Notes: generated by a model not told the origin, from the sequence alone. A stretch of 45,085 bases of DNA from Planctomycetaceae bacterium (GCA_002726515.1 PBTE01000149.1:1-45085), one strand, 5' to 3'. Positions 18,423 to 29,502 are shown, numbered from the stretch's first letter. Program-made: numbers and translations.

Positions 18423-19613
18423 TCACTGCTCATAGGCCGTCTGGTGATCAGCAATCCGCGCCTGTTCATTGTCCCCCCGGTGCAACACCAGCCGGTGTCG
18501 TATTACCAGCAACTCTTCGTCTGATAGCTCAATGGGTTCCCGCCCCGGGTAGACAACATTCTGCATACCGTAGTGTCGCAACAACCAGCGTGGCGGAAAC
18601 TCCCGCAAAGATGGATGGCTGAGAATAGCGATCCCTGACGTTGCGTCACCAGATGCAAAGCGACCGCTGACGTCTGCCCATCGGGCATGGGTCCCCACCG
18701 CATCTTCTGACAAAAGTCCGCTCGTGTCGACAATCTGCATCTCTTCAGGAGGTCCGACCCGGACAGTGAACCCGGAGTAACCTCGTGTGTTTTCGGATCC
18801 ACCGATCCGTACGTCTGGCAGCAGGGGTTTGAGCCGGATCGTAAAATCGACGTACTGGGTATCTCCCAAGGCGTGGTAAAGTCGGATCGTCGTAAGCTCC
18901 TCGACGATCGGCTTGTGTTCACCTGCCGCGTCGGTTACCAGCGGCGAGGTCCAATGGGACCGCACTTCGAGCGTGGCAAACAGTGGTCCCTGTGCGACGA
19001 TCTCCGCCTGTTTCACCAGCAGCAAAAAATCTTTCGTTATCCAGGGATCACCTGCCCGCTTGTCGCCAATCCAAAGTTGATGCCAGGCCCAGAAAACGCC
19101 ATGATGATGCCGATGGTCGGAAGGAAAGACCTGAGTCAACACTTCTCCGTCCAGGCCCCGTAATGGATGGACAAATCCGGCGCGTCGAACTTGGCCGTCC
19201 ATCGTGCGGGGTGTTTTCTGGTAGAAAAGCACCGGTCGATCGTGATCGCGAAACTCGAAACCCTCCGCCTGCGGTTCGATTAGAACCCCGGGCTGCGACT
19301 CAACCGGGTGTGCCACAAGTTTGATTTGTCTCCCCAGCAACCGCTGATCCTGAATCCGGACAACGCACCAAAGGTGGCCATCGCGATCCCGCTGGGCCAG
19401 CATGTCCTTTGCTCCTAGTCGCTGGTCCCGTAGCTGAAAAACCGCCGACTGCGAGGCGCCGCACGGAACATCAACCGCCAGATAGGTGGATAACCCGAGG
19501 GGAAAGCGTGAGGGAACCGTGACTACCAACTCTTGAGGCTTGCCAGCCCGTAATACAACTGGTTCCACACAGATCAACATCAGACTTGCAGACAGTAACA
19601 ACAAAGAACGCAT
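18423..19613 (-). CDS. Secreted PmoA-family (DUF6807) protein
   Basis: The 396-residue protein has a signal peptide (about 1-24, 'SLLLLSASLMLICVEPVV'). The body carries the family signature: 'DRPVLFYQ', 'FVHPLRGLDGEVLTQVFP', 'DHRHHHGVFWAW', 'ADVSG' and 'SHPSLREFPPRWLLRHYG'. Proteins with this His-rich 'DH-x-HHxG' block are annotated 'PmoA family' or DUF6807. The name is historical, and no methane monooxygenase role is established for them. They are abundant in planctomycete and Bacteroidetes polysaccharide-degradation loci, so a role on carbohydrate outside the cytoplasm is inferred. The clustered histidines suggest metal or ligand binding. The ATG at 19613 is clear. Confidence 0.82.
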   Translation of the reverse strand: MRSLLLLSASLMLICVEPVVLRAGKPQELVVTVPSRFPLGLSTYLAVDVPCGASQSAVFQLRDQRLGAKDMLAQRDRDGHLWCVVRIQDQRLLGRQIKLVAHPVESQPGVLIEPQAEGFEFRDHDRPVLFYQKTPRTMDGQVRRAGFVHPLRGLDGEVLTQVFPSDHRHHHGVFWAWHQLWIGDKRAGDPWITKDFLLLVKQAEIVAQGPLFATLEVRSHWTSPLVTDAAGEHKPIVEELTTIRLYHALGDTQYVDFTIRLKPLLPDVRIGGSENTRGYSGFTVRVGPPEEMQIVDTSGLLSEDAVGTHARWADVSGRFASGDATSGIAILSHPSLREFPPRWLLRHYGMQNVVYPGREPIELSDEELLVIRHRLVLHRGDNEQARIADHQTAYEQ

Positions 19614-20081
19614 GGCCGTCTTTCCAAACTATTTCAGCTGCTATCCATTCGAAGTATCGTCGTTCATTTTCACATGCGACACCCGTTCCACGCAACGACT
19701 TTCGAAGAATTTTATGATAAGCTCCCGTTTTCCGTCATGATAACACCCGGAACGATAGCGTTTGACATTCTTTGTCAAAACACGGTAGTGAACGGTTTTC
19801 GGGTTCCGGGTGAAAACCAACGCGGTTGCCGCTGGAGGCACCCTTTTTGCAATCTCGACGTCCTGACCGCCTACTTTCAATCAGGAAGACTTCACCACGT
19901 TGCAAGTTGACTATCGATCGTCGAAAAGCTGTGACGACTCCCGGCTAAATCATACACTGGCCAAGCCCTTCGGACGACTCCCGGGCATACTGATCGACCT
20001 GCAACTGGTAATCTAAAAAACACTTACAACTGAACTGATAAGTGAACCGCCATTGCATTTGCGAAAGGCAAATTCTCTGAA
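19614..20081. other. Divergent intergenic region with a 12-bp direct repeat
   Basis: This gap separates the PmoA-type gene (minus) and the GNAT gene (plus). Two small opposite frames cover 19641-19910, but neither has a ribosome binding site or recognisable domain. The only structure noticed is the repeat at 19933-19984, described separately. Confidence 0.45.
19933..19984 (+). repeat. Direct repeat GACGACTCCCGG, two copies 40 bp apart
   Basis: Identical 12-mers occur at 19933-19944 and 19973-19984, with starts exactly 40 bp (about four helical turns) apart. They lie 98-149 bp upstream of the acetyltransferase start. Helical phasing would suit a regulator binding two sites on one DNA face. 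No regulator gene is nearby to support this. Confidence 0.35.
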
Positions 20082-20561
20082 ATGAAAGAAATCTCACCCA
20101 CAATTGAGCCAGCCATGTCCCAGGACTTCCTGCATGTGTCGGCACTCGACCGGATCGCCTGGCTTCATACCGGGCAGGCGTACATTCCCGATGGTGAACA
20201 CGTCTGGCGAGTTTGGTGCGAATACGCGATTGTTCTCGTCGCCCGCCTTCCGGAAGCCTGCCTGCCCGAATCGGGGAACATTGCAGGAAGCCTTGTTATG
20301 TTTCGCACCCATACCGACGAAGATTTTCTGCACAAGATCATGGTCCATCCCGACATGCGAGGCCGCAGAATAGGGACCCAGTTGATGCAGACGGCGTTGC
20401 GAAACACAGCCAGGTCCGTCCTGCTGACGGTGGATCCGGAGAACGCGGCCGCCGTCCAGTTGTACCAAAAGTTTGGTTTCCAGATCCGCCGGCGCATCGA
20501 TGGCTACTATCGCCCGCAGGAGGATCGATTTCTGATGGCATTTGAACCTGAACCGGCGTAG
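20082..20561 (+). CDS. GNAT family N-acetyltransferase
   Basis: The protein has 159 residues, normal for a single-domain GNAT. The acetyl-CoA-binding motif A is 'HKIMVHPDMRGRRIGTQLM' (about residues 84-102), with the R-G-x-x-x-G pyrophosphate loop. Motif B follows as 'LLTVDPENAAAVQLYQKFGF', ending in the usual 'YxKxGF'. It transfers an acetyl group from acetyl-CoA to an amine in the cytoplasm. The acceptor is unknown. 'ENAAAVQLYQKFGFQIRRR' is reminiscent of RimI-like enzymes, but that alone does not prove protein acetylation. The start at 20082 is preceded by AAGG at about 12 nt; a second ATG at 20115 is possible. The gene converges with the PQQ-like gene, with 40 bp between the stops. Confidence 0.87.
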   Translation: MKEISPTIEPAMSQDFLHVSALDRIAWLHTGQAYIPDGEHVWRVWCEYAIVLVARLPEACLPESGNIAGSLVMFRTHTDEDFLHKIMVHPDMRGRRIGTQLMQTALRNTARSVLLTVDPENAAAVQLYQKFGFQIRRRIDGYYRPQEDRFLMAFEPEPA

Positions 20562-20601
20562 TACACGACAGTGACACACCGGTCCACCGCGTCCATGTTC
20601 C

Positions 20602-21861
20602 TTACCCACCCGTTCCAATGCAATAAAGGAATCGGTCGCTGCGCAGGAAAAGCTGGCTATTGGAGATGGCCGGACTTGCGTTAAAAGTGCTATCGTCACT
20701 GAGCACGTTGTGCGCGATCTGAATGAACTCCGGCTCGGCTTTCAGGACATACGTCCCATCATAACGTGTCACAATGTAGATCTTGTTTTCTCCCGCCAAA
20801 GCGGACGCGTAGGGCTGGCTCGGAAATCGTTCGGAATAAATGACTTCCCCATCACGAAGTCGAACACAGTAAGCAACTTGATTACGATCACTGACCCAAT
20901 ACATATGGCCCGCATGAATAACCGGAGAAGAAACGTTTGCACCCGCCTTTGCTTCCCACAACCGGTGAGTCTCGGTTACATCACCTTCTCCACCAGCACG
21001 AACTGCGATGGCCCGCGACTGGCGGCCTCCGATCGCGTAGACAATCCCTTGATATGAAATCATACTGGGGCAGACGTAGTCTTGAATTCCTGCGCAGCGC
21101 CACAACTCTTCCCCCGTGTTGGGGTTAAATCCCAGAATGTAATTTCTGACGCTGACCACCAGTTCCTGTCTGTTGCCGGGGAGTTGTACCAGATGAGGCG
21201 TATTCCACGAGCTGTCCATACCGGGCGCCCTCCAAACCTCCCTGCCCGTCACTTTGTTCACAGACACCAGTGAACCACTCTCCACACTCGCGTTGACAAT
21301 GACCGTGTTCTTGTAGAGTACTGGCGAAGTACCACAGCCCCACCCATGTGTTTGGGAACCGACATCCGCATGCCAGACCTGCTCACCATTCAAATCAAAT
21401 TTAAAGAGCCCCGTCCTGCCAAAGAAAATATATATAAATTCCCCGTCGGTGGTCGGCGTGGGGCCAGCATAACCGTGATCCCGTACTCGTTCTGATTCGG
21501 GCAGTTTCGGTGGTATCGTTCGATTCCAAAGGATCTGGCCATCGTTCCGGTTGATGCAGACGACATGTAACAACAATTCCTCCATCTTTTCCGAGTTCGT
21601 CTCGGCGCCATATCCGCTGTAGCACGTCACGTAAATCCTGTGGCCCAGAACAATCGGACTGGACGCACCGTAGCCCGGCAAAGCTGTCCGCCACATCATC
21701 TTATCCGTGTCGCTCCAGGTCACAGGCAAGTTTTTCTCGCCAGATACCCCCAGTCCGCCCGGACCTCTGAATTGCGGCCAATCTGCCGCCTCCGTTTGCG
21801 AAACCACACTACAGGCAAGCCACAGGAGTGAAACCGTGTAACTTAAGCAACTAGCCTTCAA
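20602..21861 (-). CDS. Secreted PQQ-like beta-propeller protein, TTG start
   Basis: The 419-residue protein starts at a TTG (21861) with a textbook GGAGG 8 nt upstream, and no ATG in frame fits better. The signal peptide spans about 1-25 ('VSLLWLACSVVSQTEAADW') and is followed by 'PQFRGPGGLGVSG', the planctomycete PQQ-like signature. Propeller repeats include 'ASSPIVLGHRIYVTCYSG', 'NRNDGQILW', 'LNGEQVW', 'VTGREVW' and 'NTGEELW'. It shares this plan with the propeller at 10402-11604, but the loops differ enough that they look like old paralogues. It should be periplasmic or secreted. Catalysis and PQQ binding are unproven. It lies downstream of the ThDP enzyme with about 280 bp between, so it probably has its own promoter. 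Confidence 0.85.
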   Translation of the reverse strand: MKASCLSYTVSLLWLACSVVSQTEAADWPQFRGPGGLGVSGEKNLPVTWSDTDKMMWRTALPGYGASSPIVLGHRIYVTCYSGYGAETNSEKMEELLLHVVCINRNDGQILWNRTIPPKLPESERVRDHGYAGPTPTTDGEFIYIFFGRTGLFKFDLNGEQVWHADVGSQTHGWGCGTSPVLYKNTVIVNASVESGSLVSVNKVTGREVWRAPGMDSSWNTPHLVQLPGNRQELVVSVRNYILGFNPNTGEELWRCAGIQDYVCPSMISYQGIVYAIGGRQSRAIAVRAGGEGDVTETHRLWEAKAGANVSSPVIHAGHMYWVSDRNQVAYCVRLRDGEVIYSERFPSQPYASALAGENKIYIVTRYDGTYVLKAEPEFIQIAHNVLSDDSTFNASPAISNSQLFLRSDRFLYCIGTGG

Positions 21862-21869
21862 TGTATGTA

Positions 21870-21874
21870 CCTCC
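21870..21874 (-). promoter_or_regulatory. Ribosome binding site GGAGG fixing a TTG start
   Basis: On the minus strand GGAGG is followed by 8 nt (TACATACA) and then TTG, an ideal spacing. Signal-peptide placement supports the same start. Confidence 0.7.
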
Positions 21875-22141
21875 GTATCAATTGCTGCGTGTCACTGCTG
21901 TCAACTCGTTACCCTGCCGATTATCGCACCGGCCGGACACATCATCAACCCAATTTTTCCATCCCGTGAAATTGTCTGCACTGAATTTTTTTCCTGTAAC
22001 GGAAATCCATTTGAAAACTTCCGCTGTGTATCCGGGCAAGTCGCCCGACTGAAACCAACATGGGCACCGGGCGGCGGCGAACACGACGGATTGCACCACA
22101 CCGTTGCAGCCGAATCAACCAGTTGGCTCCGGTGGAACCTC

Positions 22142-23785
22142 TTACAATGCTGCATGCAAAGAGCGCGGTCCGGGTTCCATGATCTGCAGTGGCACGTCGC
22201 ACGTCACTTCGATTACCCACGTTCGATCCGATTCAAGGGCCCGGGAAACCGCAGGGCCAAGTTGACCCAGGGATGTCACCCGTTGCCCCTGACACCCAAA
22301 TGACTCGGCCAAAGCGACAAAGTCTGGATTCACAAGATCAACACCCAGCGTGCGGCCATAGCGCACTTGCTGCTGGGGTTTCAACACACCGTAACTGTTG
22401 TTGTTGAACAACAGGATCACGATGGGAAGCTCAAACTGGACTGCTGTTGCAAGCTCCTGGCAGTTAAACAGAAAACCACCATCTCCTGAAATCACGACCA
22501 CAGGGCAGTCCGGTCGTGCTGCTTTTGCACCGATACCCGCCGACACACCGAATCCCAAAGTGCAAAAACCCCAGGGATAGATGTTGGTACGAGGCTCGTA
22601 CACATCGAGTAGTCGCCGGCACCAGTAAGCAGCCAGCGTGAGGTCGCTGACAATGATTGCTTCGCGGGGCAGCGCGGACTGAAGCGTCTCCACAAGCTGG
22701 ACGCCTTGAGGTGCAATCTGCCGGCAGTCGTCGATAATCTGTTGCCGTAACTGGGCGACCTCTCCATCTCGGGCCTCCACCTCTTTCGCGTGTGTGGCGC
22801 CCAGCCCTTCGTTCAGTTGCCTCAGCGATTCACGGGCATCACCCACCACAGCCACCGTTGGCAGGTAGTTCCGTCCCATCTCTTGTGAATCGATGTCAAC
22901 GTGAATCAAGGTATCTGGTAAGCGTAGCGTCCACCCGATCGCCTCTTCCTCGGTGAAGCGGGTGCCCACGGCAAGCATTACATCGCACCCCGCGACAAAT
23001 TCTCGCGCCGCGGGGTGGATCATCGCACTGCCGGCTGAGAGGGGATGATCACCCGCAATCGCTCCTCTTCCAAGAACCGTCGTAAAGACCGGCGCCTGCA
23101 TGTGCTCTGCCATTTCCTGCAGCTCGGAACTGGCACCGCTGCTAATCACACCTCCGCCAGCCCAGATCACAGGCCGCCGACTTTGACTCAAAAGTTGGAC
23201 CGCCTTGTCAATGGATTCCGAACTCGGTTGCCGACGGACCCAGGTGGCCGGTTCTGGTATTTCAACACTGTCACTGGCATCCAAAATGTCACAGGGGATT
23301 TCCAAGGCGGCCGGGCGAGGGCGCCCTTCCTGCATTTTCAGGAACGCTTCCTGCATCCTCTCTGGTATGGAGGCCACCTCGCCTGCCAGGTGACACCATG
23401 TCGTCACGGGCCGTAAACAAGCCAGCTGATCACGACATTCATGGATAAACCCCTTTTCCTTCCCAATCATTTCACTCGGAATTTCGCTGGCAATGCAAAG
23501 TACGGGAGAAGAATCGCAATAGGCGGTACCCAGGGACGTGACCGCGTTCAGCACCGCGGGCCCCGAAGTACAAAGACAAACTCCGACTCGTCCACTGGCC
23601 CGGGCATACCCATCCGCCATGAATGCGGCGCCTTGTTCATGGCGCGCAACAATGTGGCGGATACTGCCTGCATCAAGTAGCGCATCGTACAAAGCCAGAG
23701 TGTGGGCACCAGGTATGCCGAACACGGTGTCCACGTTGTGAACCGCCAAGGAATGAACAACCGCTTCCCCACCGGTCATCTGCAT
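22142..23785 (-). CDS. ThDP-dependent acetolactate-synthase-like decarboxylase
   Basis: The protein has 547 residues from the ATG at 23785, chosen for AAGGA 10 nt upstream and because it leaves a clean 31-bp gap after the PEP carboxykinase. A longer frame from 23851 would overlap that gene. It has the three-domain order of ThDP enzymes: an N-terminal Pyr domain with the catalytic glutamate E50 in 'ARHEQGAAFMADGYAR', a central Rossmann-like domain (about 190-340), and a C-terminal PP domain with the Mg/ThDP motif 'GDGGFLF' (434-440) ending in 'NNNSYG' (461-466). The N-terminus ('TGGEAVVHSLAVHNVDTVFG') resembles 5-guanidino-2-oxopentanoate decarboxylase (AruI) and other 2-oxoacid decarboxylases as much as IlvB. 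No IlvN partner is adjacent. A 2-oxoacid decarboxylase outside branched-chain synthesis is therefore likely. Confidence 0.85.
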   Translation of the reverse strand: MQMTGGEAVVHSLAVHNVDTVFGIPGAHTLALYDALLDAGSIRHIVARHEQGAAFMADGYARASGRVGVCLCTSGPAVLNAVTSLGTAYCDSSPVLCIASEIPSEMIGKEKGFIHECRDQLACLRPVTTWCHLAGEVASIPERMQEAFLKMQEGRPRPAALEIPCDILDASDSVEIPEPATWVRRQPSSESIDKAVQLLSQSRRPVIWAGGGVISSGASSELQEMAEHMQAPVFTTVLGRGAIAGDHPLSAGSAMIHPAAREFVAGCDVMLAVGTRFTEEEAIGWTLRLPDTLIHVDIDSQEMGRNYLPTVAVVGDARESLRQLNEGLGATHAKEVEARDGEVAQLRQQIIDDCRQIAPQGVQLVETLQSALPREAIIVSDLTLAAYWCRRLLDVYEPRTNIYPWGFCTLGFGVSAGIGAKAARPDCPVVVISGDGGFLFNCQELATAVQFELPIVILLFNNNSYGVLKPQQQVRYGRTLGVDLVNPDFVALAESFGCQGQRVTSLGQLGPAVSRALESDRTWVIEVTCDVPLQIMEPGPRSLHAAL

Positions 23786-23816
23786 CAATTCCAAGTCCTT
23801 TCCACTGGTTGTGGAA

Positions 23817-25409
<1,593 letters not shown>

Positions 25410-25860
25410 ATTTTCAATTCGTGGAATTCTGTTGAAATGGGAAAAACCTTTTTAGACGATCCTACCGGTGCCGCAAAACGGATGGCTGACTATTTTCGCC
25501 AGAGCAATTCAAGTTCCCGGCAAACCGAACTTTGATGATAGCGCAAGCCGCCCCGTTTGAAAAGTGCCCCATCCCGTCATTTATCTGTCGGTTAGCTTCC
25601 GTTTCACTTAACAACGCTTGAGCTTCATTGATAGAAAACCACGACTGGGCAAGATGATCGGGTTCGATATGAACCACAACACGGCAGATGAGCAGTCCGC
25701 CCCTAACAGTCAAGTCGCAACGTTACCCGAATGACAATCGACCCGCCAAAAAACCGGCGGCCTGTTGACGGAACTTGTAAACTGAAGACAGTTACCCTTT
25801 GCCAATCGCAGCACTTTGCAAAACAATATCACGGCGCAATCATTTTTCAGGTAGGACACT
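25410..25860. other. Divergent intergenic region upstream of pckA
   Basis: This gap lies between pckA (minus) and the DUF1932 dehydrogenase (plus). Directly before the pckA start is a 6-bp inverted repeat, TTTCAA (25412-25417) and TTGAAA (25432-25437), which would overlap the ribosome-binding region. It could be an operator but is short. An 83-codon minus-strand frame at 25462-25713 has no recognisable domain and is not called. Confidence 0.4.
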
Positions 25861-26715
25861 ATGGAACCAAAACAGCTTGGTATTCTTCATCCCGGTTCAA
25901 TGGGTGCATCGGTTGGTGCGGCAGCTAACAACACGGGCACTTCCGTGTACTGGGCATCAGAAAATCGCAGCGAGAAAACCGCAAGACGTGCCGAAGTAGC
26001 AACATTCAAAGATCTGAAGACGATGGCAAACCTGGTTGGTAACACCAAAATTATTATCTGTGTTTGCCCCCCCTCAGCGGCGACCACCGTAGCTGAAGAA
26101 GTGGCACGTCACGGCTTCCGGGGAATCTATGTCGATGCAAATGCTATTTCTCCTGCGAGGGCCGAAAGGATTGGCACAATCGTTCAATCTGCCGGGGCCA
26201 ACTTCGTTGATGGGGGGATTGTTGGTGAACCTGCCTGGAAAGCCGGTACGACTCGTTTGTACCTCTGCGGAAGCCAGGCTCCGTTAGTTTCCGAATGCTT
26301 TCGTGGAAGTAATCTTGAGCCGCTCGTCATCGATGCGCCTCCCGGCGCCGCGTCAGCGCTGAAGATGGCCTACGCTGCCTATACCAAAGGAACAACCGCC
26401 CTGCTAACTGCTGTCCTGGCGGTCGCTGAACATGAAGGAGTTCGTAGTCATTTGCAACACGAGTGGTCCTTGTCACAAACGACCCTCTCCCAGGAAGCCG
26501 TCAGACGGGTTTGCAAAAACACGTTCAAAGCCTGGAGGTTTGAAGGCGAAATGCGGGAGATTGCGGCCACGTTCTCTGCGGCAGGATTGCCCGGTGGTTT
26601 TCATGACGCGGCAGCCGAGATTTTCCGAAGATTGTCGAATTTCAAAGGTGCTGAGAAAGCCCCCCACCTGGAAGAGGTGGTGGAATGCTTGTTGACACCA
26701 CCCAGCTCCGATTGA
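25861..26715 (+). CDS. NAD(P)-dependent oxidoreductase, 6-phosphogluconate-dehydrogenase-like with DUF1932
   Basis: The 284-residue protein starts at an ATG with AGGA 7 nt upstream (GGTAGGACACT). The N-terminus has the beta-hydroxyacid dehydrogenase nucleotide motif 'LGILHPGSMGASVG' (6-19). This is followed by 'IIICVCPPSAA' and 'YVDANAISPARAERI' (the substrate-binding strand), then 'FVDGGIVGEPAW'. The helical C-terminal part ('PPGAASALKMAYAAYTKGTTALL', about 161-183) is the DUF1932 dimer domain with the expected 'K-x-x-Y-A-A' lysine. It should reduce or oxidise a small hydroxy acid with NAD(P). The natural substrate is unknown. It is flanked by 450 and 213 bp of non-coding DNA, so it is probably transcribed alone. 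Confidence 0.88.
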   Translation: MEPKQLGILHPGSMGASVGAAANNTGTSVYWASENRSEKTARRAEVATFKDLKTMANLVGNTKIIICVCPPSAATTVAEEVARHGFRGIYVDANAISPARAERIGTIVQSAGANFVDGGIVGEPAWKAGTTRLYLCGSQAPLVSECFRGSNLEPLVIDAPPGAASALKMAYAAYTKGTTALLTAVLAVAEHEGVRSHLQHEWSLSQTTLSQEAVRRVCKNTFKAWRFEGEMREIAATFSAAGLPGGFHDAAAEIFRRLSNFKGAEKAPHLEEVVECLLTPPSSD

Positions 26716-26928
26716 TCCGATCCAGATCCCGTTAGCCCGGAACATAAAGGCTGCCTGCGCAGGAAAATAGCAACCGGTTTCACCACGAGCAAAGGGAAAA
26801 CAACCCTTCAGATACAAAACGAAACGAGCCGGTTTCTACAAACCCAGGGGCCTGTCTCCTTTCGGGGTCCTGCTGTCCATCAGAAAACAGGGTGCGCGCG
26901 GTGGGTGATAGAGGTTACAATCCATAAC

Positions 26929-29502
26929 ATGGTCATCCAGCGTTTTACAGCTCGAACTCTCCTTTGCGCTGCGTTCTACCTGGCATGCACTGTGGGCACT
27001 TCTCCGGCAGAGCAGAATGCCTTTGATTTCGCAGCTGCCCGCAAAAGCCATTGGGCTTACCAAACCGTCATCAGGTCCCCGGTTCCCAGGGTGTCCAAGC
27101 CACCAGCCCGAGCCACCGACATCGACCATTTCATCCTGGCAGCACTGGATAAAGTCGGCCTCCAGCCCGCTCCACCGGCCGACAAACGGACTCTTATCCG
27201 GCGCGCCACATTTGATCTGGTCGGGTTACCTCCTACCCAGTCTCAAGTTCAGGATTTTCTGAACGACAAGTCGCCGGACGCATTCGCCAAGGTGGTCGAC
27301 CGACTGCTCAATTCGCCACGTTATGGCGAACGGTGGGGACGACACTGGCTCGACTTGGCGCGTTATGCCGACACGCATGGCGGTGCACCGGTGAACGTGG
27401 TTTTGTTTCCGTTTTCCTACACCTATCGTGACTATGTCATCCGTGCATTTAACAACGATCTACCCTACGACCAGTTTGTCATGGAGCAGATTGCCGCCGA
27501 CCAGTTGGGCCTGGGCGGGGATGCCCGCCATCTGGCCGCGCTCGGTTTTTTGACCGTGGGACGTCGCTTTCGCAATCCTCACGATACGATTGATGATCGA
27601 ATCGATGTGGTGACACGGGGATTGATGGGGCTGAACGTCACCTGCGCCCGTTGCCATGACCATAAATTTGATGAGATTCCCACGGAAGATTATTACTCGC
27701 TCTACGCCGTATTTTCCGGGAGCAGGGAACCGGACGACCTGCCGTTGCTGGGCAGCCCGCAGGAAACGCCCGAGTACCAGGAGTTTCAGCGTGAACTCGA
27801 ACATCTCAAAAACATACGTGACAATACCCTGCGTGACCACAATCAAGTGCTGCAAAATCGTCTGCGAATGCAAGTCGGAATGTATTTACGAGAACTTGCC
27901 AAAGAAACGCCGGAGCAAGATCTCTCCACGATTTTCCTTTCCTTTCGGACGGAGGACGTACGACCGACCATCCTGAACCGATGGCGAGACTACCTGGCTA
28001 AGCAGACGACAGAAGACGACCCGGTATTCGGCCTGTGGCACCGTTGTTCGAAGTTGTCCCCGGACGACTTCAAAACACGCAGTACGGAAATCATTGCCAA
28101 GATGCGGGCAGAAAACGGCAAAGATGGCCAGGACCCTGACAAGTACAACGCCCCTCCCGGCACCGCCCCCCGTTGGAATCCGCGCGTCCTGGATGCAATG
28201 TCTGCTCGCCCTCTATCGTCAATGTTAGACGTTGCCGATGTTTATGGTGAACTTTTCACCGCCATCCAACAAGAATGGATGCAAGGATTGTTGGACATGT
28301 CCCTGCAGGCATTACCGGATGCTCCCCACGTGGCTGACCACGATCGACGACACGTGTTTCTCAACAGCCCGGTGAATCGACAGTTGCGATCTCACCTGCA
28401 AGCACGAGGAACTCCGACGGTGATCTCCTACAAGTCGGCCAGGGACTTGCTCAACAGGCCCTATCGAGATCGCGTGGAGAAAAAGGAGATAGCGGTGCAC
28501 GAAATGTACCTTCAATCCGAGGCCTCCCCGCCACGGGCCATGACGCTAACCGAAAAAGAAGCTCCTGGCCCTCAACATGTTTTTTTACGCGGCAATCCTA
28601 TCAACCGTGGCGCAATGGTACCGTCCCGATTTCTTGGGGTGTTAACAGAGGGCGAGCGGGCCGTCTTTGCAGCCGGCAAGCGCCGTTTGAGTTTGGCACG
28701 AGCGATCGCCGATCCGGCCAATCCGCTAACAAGCCGGTTTCTGGTGAATTGGGTTTGGAAACACCACTTCGGTCGGGGGCTGGTGCGCACACCGGATGAT
28801 TTTGGAAGGCGTGGAGAGTTACCGACTCATCCGCACCTGCTGGATTATCTCGCGGCAAACTTCGTGCAGAACGGTTGGTCCTTGAAAAAGCTTCAGCGAC
28901 AGATCATGTGTTCGACTGCTTATCAACAAAGCTCGGCTGATTCAGAAATTCAAATGCGCACTGCAAAATCAGTAGATCCTGACAACCACCTGCTGTGGCG
29001 GATGCCACCGAAACGGCTGGAATTAGAAGCCATGCGTGATGCCATGCTCAGCGTGGCGGGGGTGCTGGACACCTCCATGGGCGGGCGTCCCGTCGATTTA
29101 TTTGCGGAGCCATCCATTCCACGACGTAGCATCTACGGTTTTGTTGACCGCGATGTGATCGCCCCCTTTTTCAGTACGTTTGACATGGCCGATCCCAGTG
29201 CCTGCACCGCCAGACGTCCGGAAACCACGGTACCCCAACAAGCCCTTTTCGCACTCAACTCGACGTTCGTGCTGGAACAAGCCGTCTCCTTGGCAGCATC
29301 CACAGGGAGTGAACAGCCAACGGATGATTCCCTGCGGGTCCGTCGACTCTATCATCGTGTTTACGCGAGAGATCCCAATCCCGACGAATTGGCCATCGCA
29401 TTACAGTACATCCACGCGCAGTCGGCCGACGCCAAACTGGACAGCTGGACAAAATACGCGCAAGTACTTCTGGCTGCCAACGAGTTCATGTTTGTCGATT
29501 GA
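26929..29502 (+). CDS. DUF1549/DUF1553 (PSCyt2/PSD1) secreted haem-motif protein
   Basis: The 857-residue protein is started at ATG 26929 so that the signal peptide ('RTLLCAAFYLACTVGTSPA') is N-terminal; a GTG at 26905 would add eight residues. DUF1549 occupies about 65-270 and contains 'LIRRATFDLVGLPPT', 'RYGERWGRHWLDLARYADT' and the CxxCH motif at 239-243 in 'TCARCHDHKFD'. DUF1553 occupies the C-terminal third, with 'NPLTSRFLVNWVWKHHFGRGLV' and 'DLFAEPSIPRRSIYGFVDR' in part. It lacks the extra N-terminal PSCyt1 haem domain that many homologues carry. These proteins are a planctomycete hallmark, usually found with a DUF1501 gene as here. Their biochemical role is not established, though polysaccharide degradation is often proposed. 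Confidence 0.92.
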   Translation: MVIQRFTARTLLCAAFYLACTVGTSPAEQNAFDFAAARKSHWAYQTVIRSPVPRVSKPPARATDIDHFILAALDKVGLQPAPPADKRTLIRRATFDLVGLPPTQSQVQDFLNDKSPDAFAKVVDRLLNSPRYGERWGRHWLDLARYADTHGGAPVNVVLFPFSYTYRDYVIRAFNNDLPYDQFVMEQIAADQLGLGGDARHLAALGFLTVGRRFRNPHDTIDDRIDVVTRGLMGLNVTCARCHDHKFDEIPTEDYYSLYAVFSGSREPDDLPLLGSPQETPEYQEFQRELEHLKNIRDNTLRDHNQVLQNRLRMQVGMYLRELAKETPEQDLSTIFLSFRTEDVRPTILNRWRDYLAKQTTEDDPVFGLWHRCSKLSPDDFKTRSTEIIAKMRAENGKDGQDPDKYNAPPGTAPRWNPRVLDAMSARPLSSMLDVADVYGELFTAIQQEWMQGLLDMSLQALPDAPHVADHDRRHVFLNSPVNRQLRSHLQARGTPTVISYKSARDLLNRPYRDRVEKKEIAVHEMYLQSEASPPRAMTLTEKEAPGPQHVFLRGNPINRGAMVPSRFLGVLTEGERAVFAAGKRRLSLARAIADPANPLTSRFLVNWVWKHHFGRGLVRTPDDFGRRGELPTHPHLLDYLAANFVQNGWSLKKLQRQIMCSTAYQQSSADSEIQMRTAKSVDPDNHLLWRMPPKRLELEAMRDAMLSVAGVLDTSMGGRPVDLFAEPSIPRRSIYGFVDRDVIAPFFSTFDMADPSACTARRPETTVPQQALFALNSTFVLEQAVSLAASTGSEQPTDDSLRVRRLYHRVYARDPNPDELAIALQYIHAQSADAKLDSWTKYAQVLLAANEFMFVD

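Noticed and set aside
19641..19910. Two overlapping opposite small frames in the PmoA/GNAT gap
   Set aside because: They overlap each other on opposite strands, and neither has a Shine-Dalgarno sequence or family resemblance.
22033..22047. Hairpin CGGGC-N5-GCCCG after the ThDP gene
   Set aside because: The stem has only 5 bp, lies about 95 bp from the stop and has no T-run.
25462..25713. 83-codon minus-strand frame upstream of pckA
   Set aside because: No domain, leader or ribosome binding site, and it sits in a divergent promoter region.
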